The position numbers and the translations under genes are program-made. The notes beneath the pieces were generated by a model. It was not told where the DNA came from. It was given only the letters and a program-made list of their open reading frames with translations, and did not search any database. From positions 1 through 31,498 of the forward strand of contig NZ_DAVG01000086.1 in NCBI RefSeq assembly GCF_002505485.1: 31,498 nucleotides of DNA. Direction: 5' to 3'. This document shows, piece by piece, positions 7,544 to 14,296 of the stretch; the first letter of the stretch is position 1; every line of letters starts with the position of its first letter. This DNA is from Methanosarcina sp. UBA5 (GTDB taxonomy: Archaea; Halobacteriota; Methanosarcinia; Methanosarcinales; Methanosarcinaceae).

Positions 7544-8008
7544 ATGACAAATGCAATGGAACTCTATCAGATGCTTCCAAAAACGAACTGCAAAAAGTGT
7601 GGAAAAACTTCCTGTATGGCGTTTGCAGTAGCTCTTATGTCCCACGAGCTCACACCCGAGGACTGCCCGCCGCTTAAGGAAGAATCAAAGTATAGAGAAA
7701 GTTATGAAAAGATGAGCGAACTCTTCAAGCCGACCGAAGGTGTAACCGAAACCGGGCTTATAGTGCACGAGGACTTATGTTTCGGATGTGGAAATTGTGT
7801 GGTTGCCTGTCCTCCGAATGTAGCAAATGATCCCCATGGAGTAGGCTCGGGAAATGCCCCCACGAATGCTAATAAGCTGGTTCTGGCCGTAGAAGACGGT
7901 ATTGTAAAAGCCCAGAACTTAGGGGAATGCCGCCGTTTCGGAAAGAACAAAATTCTATGTTATGGCTGTATAGTAACCTGCCCTGTAGAGGCAATAGAGT
8001 TTGTGTGA
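7544..8008 (+). CDS. Iron-sulfur protein of formylmethanofuran dehydrogenase cluster (FwdG-like)
   Basis: This protein has 154 residues. The N-terminal 50 residues show CKKCGKTSCMAFA and ECP-type spacing (EDCPPL), the four-cysteine Fe-S domain also seen at the start of CdhE/AcsC-type proteins. The rest is ferredoxin-like: CFGCGNCVVACPPN, and then a second set made by GECRRFG, ILCYGC and TCPVEAIEF. It therefore looks like a fusion of an AcsC-type Fe-S domain with an FwdG/FmdG-type two-cluster ferredoxin. It should deliver electrons to the FwdB subunit encoded directly downstream. GGTGATC precedes the ATG. The fwdB ATG follows its stop codon by ten bases, indicating one transcript. The G-subunit label rests on context and motif; the fused domain is seen directly. 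Confidence 0.8.
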   Translation: MTNAMELYQMLPKTNCKKCGKTSCMAFAVALMSHELTPEDCPPLKEESKYRESYEKMSELFKPTEGVTETGLIVHEDLCFGCGNCVVACPPNVANDPHGVGSGNAPTNANKLVLAVEDGIVKAQNLGECRRFGKNKILCYGCIVTCPVEAIEFV

Positions 8009-8018
8009 GGAAGCGGAT

Positions 8019-9266
8019 ATGGAGAAAAACTATTATGTATGCACAGGCTGCGGACTCCTTTGTGACGATATTGAGGTTGAGTCCGAAAAGAACATTGTAA
8101 ATAAAGTTTATACAGCCTGCAGAGTAGGGGTTGCCCACATGAAGGAAGCAAGAAGGAACGAAGCAAACTTCCTGGTTGATAATAAGCCTGTAGATGAGGC
8201 TACTGCGATCAAAGAGGCTGCATCGATCCTTAAAAACGCCAAAAATCCTCTAATCTTCGGGCTTGGAACTTCCATCAACGAAACCCAAAAAGCAGCAATT
8301 GAGCTTGCAAAGAAAATCAACGCTACTCTAGATGATACCTCCTCATTCTGCCTGGGCCCACTGGCTGAGGCTCTCATTCAGGATAAGCTTAAGACCTGCA
8401 CTCTTGACGATGTAAGGAATAAAGCTGATGTTATTATATATTGGGGAACAGATCCATCGGATTCTCATCCTCGCCAACTTTCTAAGTATTCCTACTTCCC
8501 AAGAGGAACCGAAAAGCAGAGGGGCTGGGAAGAAGAAAGGACAGCCATCGCAATCGATGTGCGGAAGTCCCATACCGCAAAGATCTGCGGGAATTATTTC
8601 TTCCAGATTCCTCCAAAAGGGGATGCAGAATTTATCGATGCCCTGATTGCAGGGCTTTCTGGAAAGCTTCCCAAAACATCTTACAACTATCCTCCAAAGA
8701 AACTCCTTGAACTGGCAAACATCCTTAAAGGGGCAAAGTTCGGAGTGATTTTTGTAGGGCGCGGGCTCATTTACTCGCTTGAAAACCTTGAACCCCTTTT
8801 CAAGCTTATGAAGATCCTGAATGAAAAAGCAAATTTCCACCTCATACCCATGGTAGGAAATTGTAATACAATGGGCTTTAACGAAAATCTCTTTGCAGAA
8901 ACAGGATACGTGAACAGCGTCAAATTTGAAAACGGGACTGTAAAGCATGGGCCCGAGTACTCAATTGTTGAGTCTCTTAAAGCAAAATCTGTGGATGCGG
9001 CTCTCATAATAGGTTCTGACCCGCTTTTAATCCTTCCCAGATCTATTGCGAAGAACATGCTGGAAATTCCTGTTATCTCAATGGATCATTGTGAAACCCT
9101 AACTTCAAAGCACTCAAAGGTTTACATCAATACCGCAATAAGTGGAGTAGAAGCAGGGGGAAGTGCCATACGCATGGATGGGGTTAAAGTTAGCTTTGAG
9201 CCAGCTATTGAGACAAATCACCCGTCTGAGGAAGTAATTCTCAAGAAAATAATGGAGGCACTCTGA
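8019..9266 (+). CDS. fwdB: Formylmethanofuran dehydrogenase subunit B
   Basis: This is the 415-residue catalytic subunit of the enzyme that reduces CO2 to formylmethanofuran, the first or last step of the C1 pathway. Cys8, Cys11 and Cys15 (VCTGCGLLCDD) with Cys34 form the N-terminal [4Fe-4S] site. Cys111 in SSFCLGPLAE is the expected metal ligand, so the protein is a cysteine and not a selenocysteine form. The following region is molybdopterin-oxidoreductase fold (TDPSDSHPRQLSKYS; GSDPLLILPRS). I chose the ATG at 8019, which follows TGAGGAAGCG, over an upstream in-frame TTG. The stop overlaps the next ATG as TGATG. Whether tungsten or molybdenum is used cannot be told. Confidence 0.93.
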   Translation: MEKNYYVCTGCGLLCDDIEVESEKNIVNKVYTACRVGVAHMKEARRNEANFLVDNKPVDEATAIKEAASILKNAKNPLIFGLGTSINETQKAAIELAKKINATLDDTSSFCLGPLAEALIQDKLKTCTLDDVRNKADVIIYWGTDPSDSHPRQLSKYSYFPRGTEKQRGWEEERTAIAIDVRKSHTAKICGNYFFQIPPKGDAEFIDALIAGLSGKLPKTSYNYPPKKLLELANILKGAKFGVIFVGRGLIYSLENLEPLFKLMKILNEKANFHLIPMVGNCNTMGFNENLFAETGYVNSVKFENGTVKHGPEYSIVESLKAKSVDAALIIGSDPLLILPRSIAKNMLEIPVISMDHCETLTSKHSKVYINTAISGVEAGGSAIRMDGVKVSFEPAIETNHPSEEVILKKIMEAL

Positions 9267-9664
9267 TGGATTTTGGATCTTTTCTTGCAGCTCCCGAAAT
9301 AAAAGTCAAAATCATAACTTACAGGGACATCTTTCAGGATAAGGCTATGCTCGAAAACCGCTTTGGGGAAGAATACAGGGACTTATCTGCTGTGGTAAAG
9401 CTGGACCCTGCAGATCTTAAACAGTTGGATGTGAAAAAAGGCGAGACGGTCATTTTAAAAAATTCCTTTGGAAGAGTCGTGGTAAAGGCTGAGGAATCCG
9501 GATACGAAACTCCTCACAGAGGTATTGCATATATGCCCAAAAGTCCTTGGTCCAATATGCTGATCTCGGACGAAACCGGAGGTACAGGAGTACCTAAATT
9601 CAAAGATATATCCGTAACCGTTACGAGCGCAAAAGGGGAAAAAGTGACTGAACTTATGCTTTAA
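9266..9664 (+). CDS. fwdD: Formylmethanofuran dehydrogenase subunit D
   Basis: This 132-residue protein is a stand-alone molybdopterin-dinucleotide-binding beta-barrel domain, which in most molybdopterin oxidoreductases is the C-terminal part of the catalytic chain. It shows the expected KLDPADLKQLDVKKGETV segment, VILKNSFGRVVV, and the cofactor-contacting GIAYMPKSPWSNMLI followed by TGGTGVPKFK. Coupling to fwdB by the TGATG overlap fits a fixed B:D ratio. The cluster ends here: subunits A (amidohydrolase with the formate site) and C are absent downstream. The B and D chains made here must pair with A and C encoded elsewhere, or form a reduced complex. Confidence 0.92.
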   Translation: MDFGSFLAAPEIKVKIITYRDIFQDKAMLENRFGEEYRDLSAVVKLDPADLKQLDVKKGETVILKNSFGRVVVKAEESGYETPHRGIAYMPKSPWSNMLISDETGGTGVPKFKDISVTVTSAKGEKVTELML

Positions 9665-9860
9665 ATGCCTTTTCTGGTAAGGGCTAACTAATTTCCTTAA
9701 AAACCCCTTAATATTCCTTTTAAACTCCTTTAGATTTCATCAAAATTTCCTTAAAAACTTCGTAAAAATTTTCTAAAATTTTGTTAAAGCTCCCTAAAAT
9801 CCCTTAAAAATTCTTAAAAATCCTTAAAACCACTTTAAATTTTTTAAAACTACAAAATTA
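9665..9860. promoter_or_regulatory. Helically phased A-tract array (predicted bent DNA)
   Basis: Between 9742 and 9857 A-tracts of three to five bases begin at 9742, 9753, 9764, 9775, 9786, 9796, 9806, 9816, 9826, 9837, 9846 and 9854. Spacings are 11, 11, 11, 11, 10, 10, 10, 10, 11, 9 and 8. Earlier tracts at 9699 and 9722 are close to two turns apart and in phase. Tracts repeated in step with the DNA helix cause strong intrinsic curvature. Many units share CCTTAAAAA, so the array may have grown by tandem duplication of a 10-11 bp unit. It lies after fwdD and before the next gene. Confidence 0.65.
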
Positions 9861-9912
9861 TTTTATTTTCCTTTTTATGGTTTGTTTAACTGCAAATTGG
9901 ATGAGAATGAAT

Positions 9913-10215
9913 ATGGCCAGTAAACTCCTGAAATTTACAAAAGTCTTGAAAAACGGGACTACTTTTTACCGCTTTGAAGGCTTTGAAAATGTGGACTCAA
10001 GGTGGGAGCTACCCTGTGAGTACCTTTCCGGTTATCACTTTGCAGCCTGGAATGGTGTTCTTCTCTATTCGGATGGGAATGTTGTAAAAACTCTACCTCT
10101 AGGGCGCTTAATTTCAGTGAATGAGTATCAGGAACTGATGGAAATTGTTGAGATTGGGAAAGAAAGGTTAAGAGAAATAAAGAGCAAAATGGACACTTTA
10201 AGATTTAAAAAGTAA
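9913..10215 (+). CDS. Conserved-looking hypothetical protein
   Basis: From the ATG at 9913 this is a 100-residue soluble protein with no family I recognise. It alternates hydrophobic and polar residues in a way that suggests beta strands in the first 65 residues (FYRFEGFENV, WELPCEYLSGYHFAAWNGVLLYSDG). It ends in a charged helix (QELMEIVEIGKERLREIKSKMD). There is a single Cys. An upstream in-frame ATG at 9877 would add twelve residues, but it directly follows a T-rich run with no ribosome site, while GGATGAG precedes 9913. It is downstream of the curved A-tract region and 68 bases before the next gene in the same direction. Confidence 0.65.
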   Translation: MASKLLKFTKVLKNGTTFYRFEGFENVDSRWELPCEYLSGYHFAAWNGVLLYSDGNVVKTLPLGRLISVNEYQELMEIVEIGKERLREIKSKMDTLRFKK

Positions 10216-10283
10216 AATATGCCTAAGGTCTCAATTAAAACCAGACATTACAAACTCTACTGTCTAATTGGAATTGATCTGGA

Positions 10284-10766
10284 ATGGAAGAGGCAAAAGA
10301 AGAAAGAATAATTATGGCTATTCAATGGGGTTTATGGTTTTTGTTTCCCCTCAGTGCTTTTGTAGAACAGGCTAGATATACTTTTTTAAAACCAGTAGGG
10401 TATTTATTGTTAATTTTTGCCTTTATTTTGTTCATCATGGCTAATAAAGAGCATGGTTCTACTAATAAGCTAAAATTGAATGCTTCCCCCAGGCCTAATA
10501 ACTCTGCCAAACTGGTAACAAGTGGAGTTTATGCATATATTCGCCATCCCATATATAGCAGTTTTATTCAGATGTCCTTTGGAATTGCATTCCTGATAGG
10601 AACTTCAGCAAGCATAGCAGTAGCGGTTATATCCTTAGTTTTCTATTATCTCAAGTCCAGATACGAAGAAAAACTGCTTATTCAAAAGTATCCAGATTAT
10701 AATCTGTATAAAGAAAGAACAGGAAGATTTATACCTGAAACATTTAAGCTTCGTAAGCATATATAA
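10284..10766 (+). CDS. Membrane methyltransferase, isoprenylcysteine/phospholipid (ICMT/PEMT) family
   Basis: This is a 160-residue integral membrane protein with about four hydrophobic segments (near residues 12-28, 35-52, 85-103 and 105-122). The C-terminal half has the ICMT/PEMT signature: VTSGVYAYIRHPIYSS, then YEEKLLIQKYPDYNLYKERTGRFIP. In this family the RHP and the Glu/Tyr-rich tail bind S-adenosylmethionine at the membrane face. Archaea lack typical prenylated CaaX proteins, so the substrate may be a lipid, a quinone-like molecule or a small organic thiol. An alternative ATG at 10314 would remove ten charged residues. Neither start has a strong ribosome site. The gene converges on the methyltransferase gene that follows. 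Confidence 0.82.
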   Translation: MEEAKEERIIMAIQWGLWFLFPLSAFVEQARYTFLKPVGYLLLIFAFILFIMANKEHGSTNKLKLNASPRPNNSAKLVTSGVYAYIRHPIYSSFIQMSFGIAFLIGTSASIAVAVISLVFYYLKSRYEEKLLIQKYPDYNLYKERTGRFIPETFKLRKHI

Positions 10767-10867
10767 GCATCATTAACTGTGGAAAAATATTCATTTAAAT
10801 TTAAAAATATATTTGAGTGTAATTTAGATAATATTTAACAGAAATTATAGTACACAGAAATTAGTCC

Positions 10868-11527
10868 TCAATCTCCATGTTCTTGAACAGATTTTCTGGC
10901 AGAAAGTACTACAAAACCTCCCTTCCCATGTCCCTCTTGTGGAAACTCAGCACTTTCGATTTTCTCAGGCTGCCTGAAAAGGGTCTGGCAAACCTCAAGA
11001 TTTTCAAGCCCGATTTCCAGCAGGTATGTCGATAACTCTGCTGCAGAAAGAAAATGGGCCTCCGAAAAAAACCTGCCTTTTTGATTCCCTGATTCTAGGC
11101 AGCGGCCCGGGGGACTATCCCTATCAAGAATTCCGGCTATGATTTGTCCGCCTGGTTTCAAGACTCTGAGGGCTTCCCTGAGAGCCTGATTCGGATTTTC
11201 AAAAAAAGCAAGTGCAGTAACGATTAAAATAAGATCAAATTTCCCTCTTTTAAAGGGAAGAAACTCCGCAACCCCAAGCATGACTTTCATCCTGCGTTGC
11301 TTTGCAAGCATTGCCATAGCCCGTGCCGGTTCAAGCCCTAGTCCGACTCCGAGATCCGAAGCGAACCTGCCTGTGCCGGCTCCGATTTCAAGGGCTTTCA
11401 ATTTTTTCGGATTTTCGGGAAGAAAAGCTCTCAGGGCAAGAAGCTCGGATTCGTATGCAGGTATATATTTCTCGTACCAGGCATCATATTCTTCTGCATA
11501 TCTATCAAAGCTCTTCCATAGCCCCAT
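10868..11527 (-). CDS. Class I SAM-dependent methyltransferase
   Basis: This is a 219-residue soluble protein of the Methyltransf_11 type. Motif I is ALEIGAGTGRFA (about residues 44-55), the adenosylmethionine-binding glycine loop. The acidic end of the second strand is replaced by GLEPARAMAMLA, a common variant in this group. Motif post-I/II reads GVAEFLPFKRGKFDLILIVTALAFFENP, and motif III is EALRVLKPGGQIIAGI. The N-terminus (FDRYAEEYDAWYEKY) resembles the UbiE/BioC-like cap helix. The substrate cannot be deduced. The start ATG opens a gene with its own upstream spacer. It lies tail-to-tail with the membrane methyltransferase and 80 bases downstream of the first NosD gene on the same strand, so it could be read from that promoter. 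Confidence 0.9.
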   Translation of the reverse strand: MGLWKSFDRYAEEYDAWYEKYIPAYESELLALRAFLPENPKKLKALEIGAGTGRFASDLGVGLGLEPARAMAMLAKQRRMKVMLGVAEFLPFKRGKFDLILIVTALAFFENPNQALREALRVLKPGGQIIAGILDRDSPPGRCLESGNQKGRFFSEAHFLSAAELSTYLLEIGLENLEVCQTLFRQPEKIESAEFPQEGHGKGGFVVLSARKSVQEHGD

Positions 11528-11607
11528 TAAACCCCTACTCTCGTTTATGATTTTTGTTTTTCCTTAACTTTTTACGTTTCGTTAACCTTTTTCCTCTTCA
11601 AAGTTTT

Positions 11608-13002
11608 TCATCTTTTTCTATACAGGAAGCCCGCAAGCAAACCAAGTATACCATACATCAATTCAAAATCAGGTAAATCCGTAATTTTATTCTGCACGGC
11701 GTTCTGAATCTCGCTTCCTGCAAGAACAGTTACTATATAATTTTTAGAAGCAGTCCCGTTTTCGTTGTTTGCAGTAAGGTTAACGGTATAGTTTCCAGGT
11801 TCTGTAAAGGTATGAACCGGTTTTTCATCTGTCGAATCAATATTTCCATCGCTTTCAAAATCCCAGTTCCTTTCGGTTTCATTTTCCGAAAGGTCAGTAA
11901 ACTGGACTGAAAGGGGAGAATAACCGTTGGTTGCATTGGTACTGAAATTTGCAACAGGAAGAATCGGCTCCTTAACCTTAACGGCTACAAGGGGCATGCG
12001 ATCAACATAGCTGCTGTTTTCAATCCTGTAAACCTTATCAGCAATGCCGTCTCCGTCTGCATCAGGCGTGATTTCCGAGGGCCCCAGTCCATCTGGCCTT
12101 GCCCAGTAGTTTCCTGCGAGGTAAGGCCCACCGACAATGTTCGTGCCTGCGGTTTTTTCGATATAATAAATATTGCCGGACCCGTTATTAGGTATGGCGT
12201 TGACAGTGTTATTGAAATAATTATTGAGGACACTATTCTTGTCACTTCTGGGACAGATAAAAAGCCCATAAACCTCATTTGAAGTAATAGTATTGTCTGA
12301 GATCTTATTGTTGTCAGAATTGCCCAGGTAGATACCTCTACCGTTATTGGAAGCATTATTTGCTGAGAGGGTATTACCTACTCCAGTTGAAAGCGAGATT
12401 CCATATTCTTTGTTTTCCGAGAGCGTATTATTTGAGATTATGTTCCCTTCAGAATTAGGAACATTGAATCCGTACCTGTTTTTTGAAGCTCTGTTTCCGG
12501 AGATCGTGTTATAGTTGGACTGCTCAGCAATAACTCCCTTCTCACCTTTTCCAATCAGGTTATCAAGAAGTACATTATAATCCGAGTTCTTTAGATGTAC
12601 TCCAACAGTATTATTCAGCAATCTATTATTCTCAATAGTGCAGTTTTTGCACTTATACATATAGACCCCTGCATGGCCTTTTTTTGAATCCATTATTTTA
12701 AACCCGCTGATCGTAACTTTATTTGACTCTATACTGAACACATCTAAAGCTGGGTCTTTAGCCATTATTATTGTATTTGCAGGATTTCCAGACTCTGATT
12801 TTATTACCAGATTATGTACGGTTACATTAATGTTCTCGGTATAGGTTCCCGGCTTTACAATTATCACATCACCTGAAACCGCACTGTTTATAGCAGCCTG
12901 TATGGACTCTCCTGACTGGACGAAGATCTCATCCGCAGTTCCAATACCAGAGCTTAATATCAGGATTAAAAAAACTAACAATAAAGTAATTAATTTATCT
13001 AT
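11608..13002 (-). CDS. NosD-like right-handed beta-helix surface protein with PKD domain (paralog 1)
   Basis: From the ATA at 13000-13002 the protein is 464 residues. A signal peptide (DKLITLLLVFLILILSSGIG) is followed by EIFVQSGESIQAAINSA, the standard NosD entry, then about ten 22-24 residue coils of the type N.ISGN...N..GI.L..S. Next come a conserved GPYLAGNYWARPDG/DADGDGIAD segment and one PKD domain (ANFSTNATNGYSPLSVQFTD...GNYTVNLTA). A PDFE, hydrophobic helix, RKR tail fits a PGF-type C-terminal sorting signal. It is expected on the cell surface. The in-frame GTG at 13018-13020 overlaps the Shine-Dalgarno sequence GGAGG itself, whereas ATA sits seven bases after it. The ligand or role is unknown. 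Confidence 0.85.
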   Translation of the reverse strand: MDKLITLLLVFLILILSSGIGTADEIFVQSGESIQAAINSAVSGDVIIVKPGTYTENINVTVHNLVIKSESGNPANTIIMAKDPALDVFSIESNKVTISGFKIMDSKKGHAGVYMYKCKNCTIENNRLLNNTVGVHLKNSDYNVLLDNLIGKGEKGVIAEQSNYNTISGNRASKNRYGFNVPNSEGNIISNNTLSENKEYGISLSTGVGNTLSANNASNNGRGIYLGNSDNNKISDNTITSNEVYGLFICPRSDKNSVLNNYFNNTVNAIPNNGSGNIYYIEKTAGTNIVGGPYLAGNYWARPDGLGPSEITPDADGDGIADKVYRIENSSYVDRMPLVAVKVKEPILPVANFSTNATNGYSPLSVQFTDLSENETERNWDFESDGNIDSTDEKPVHTFTEPGNYTVNLTANNENGTASKNYIVTVLAGSEIQNAVQNKITDLPDFELMYGILGLLAGFLYRKR

Positions 13003-13475
13003 TCCAATCCCTCCATCCACTCAAGAAAAGCAATGGGATATTGTTATCAAACATGCTTTAAATGATTGTTTAAATTACGGATAAGTTGTCGTGTAAATTC
13101 TCTTGTGATCTAAAATAAATCTTCTTTTAGTCTAAAGTAAATCCTTTTATAATACCGTATAGAGATGCTTTACCCGATCCTTGCATCAAAAATATGTAGG
13201 AATCCGCATGTGTTTATGCATATATTATGGAATTTTGCTTTTTATTTATGGAATGTTCCATCCTAATTGTCAAAGTAGCGGGAATAATGTATAAAGAAAT
13301 ATAAATATTCTGGCTTTAGTCGACAAACAGAAATAAAAATATAATGTTAGTGTATGTCTAAATCTACTGACATTCAGTGAAAAATAACAAAAGTTGAAGA
13401 CCAGTATGAAGATACCAAATCTCCATCCCTTCTTGAAATAAATTCTTTGAGTTTTTCTATTTCTCAATCACACGT
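13003..13475. other. Intergenic region upstream of NosD paralog 1
   Basis: No gene is supported here. On the minus strand TTTAAATTA at about 13069-13077 lies roughly 70 bases before the ATA start, the same distance as the clearer TATA boxes of the other two paralogs. The rest is AT-rich and featureless. Confidence 0.4.
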
Positions 13476-14105
13476 TTATCTTCTATTATTATAAAAATAC
13501 AACAAGAAAATTATTGCATAGAGCGCTTCAAACGCGGGTATGCTTGTGACTTTACCCTTCCCTGTTCAGTTTTCTGTTCGGGTTCTGTTTCCAGTGCTGT
13601 GTATTGATCTTAAGTTTCGAAGTTTTGGTTGAAGGCTTTGTTTCAGCCATTTTTTCTTTTTCTACTGTTTTTCTTGTTATTGCAAAGAATGAGAATCCCG
13701 GTGTTTCTGCCATGAAATACAGGTATTTGTTATCCTCATTTAATTATTTCACAGGCAGCTGTGACCCTTTTTTGCATTGTACCTGTTGAGCATGATTGAA
13801 TTATGGTCAATCTTCTTATCCTGCATCCATGACTTTTCAACCTTGAAGCATACTTCAGGTTTTTCAATATTCTTTTTAGTTACAAATCCGCTGTTTCCTA
13901 CCATAGGTTGAAGTACTTATACACCTCGCCTGAGTCCAGTACTGAAACTAGAGTTGATTTCGCTTTGAGCTACTCGGCAATGGTTGTGATCTTACATGCG
14001 GTCTTCTTTGCATCAAAGCTAACATACACAACACAGGTCGCGTTCTTTGTGAAATCAAACATTATAGGCTTTCCACTGTCATAAAGCTTTGAAAAGTTCA
14101 TCTAT
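13476..14105 (-). pseudogene. Decayed PGF-pre-PGF anchor module of a NosD surface protein
   Basis: The minus strand closely resembles the last 220 residues of NosD paralog 3. One frame reads FTKNATCVVYVSFDAKKTA and then STLVSVLDSGEVYKYFNLW. The copy is broken: a TAG replaces a Gln codon in AE*LKAKSTL, frame is lost at the position of LWVGNSGF, and again near the KKWSQLP region. It still ends with SIPAFEALYAI, a hydrophobic stretch and NNRR before a TAA at 13476-13478, so the three-part sorting tail is visible but has Ala in place of Gly. There is no start codon or ribosome site. It lies 190 bases downstream of NosD paralog 2 on the same strand, which itself lacks any anchor, so it is probably that gene's lost C-terminus. 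Confidence 0.8.
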
Positions 14106-14296
14106 CCGAAAAAAGAATTGTGAAACTCAACATTAAAATTCAAAAAAAGTTACGAAAGAAGGTTAAACAATCTAAAGAAATACTTGGAAGACCGCTCAGA
14201 AAAAACAAAAATAGTAAAAATGGGATGAAGGGTCAAGCCCTCACCCCCAAAGCTTTAGTTTGCTGCTTTGATCTTTTGAACTCTTCTCAGGTTCCT

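Noticed and set aside
8343..8948. 201-codon minus-strand frame opposite fwdB
   Set aside because: Shadow of fwdB, with no promoter or ribosome site and an odd, Cys- and Phe-rich composition.
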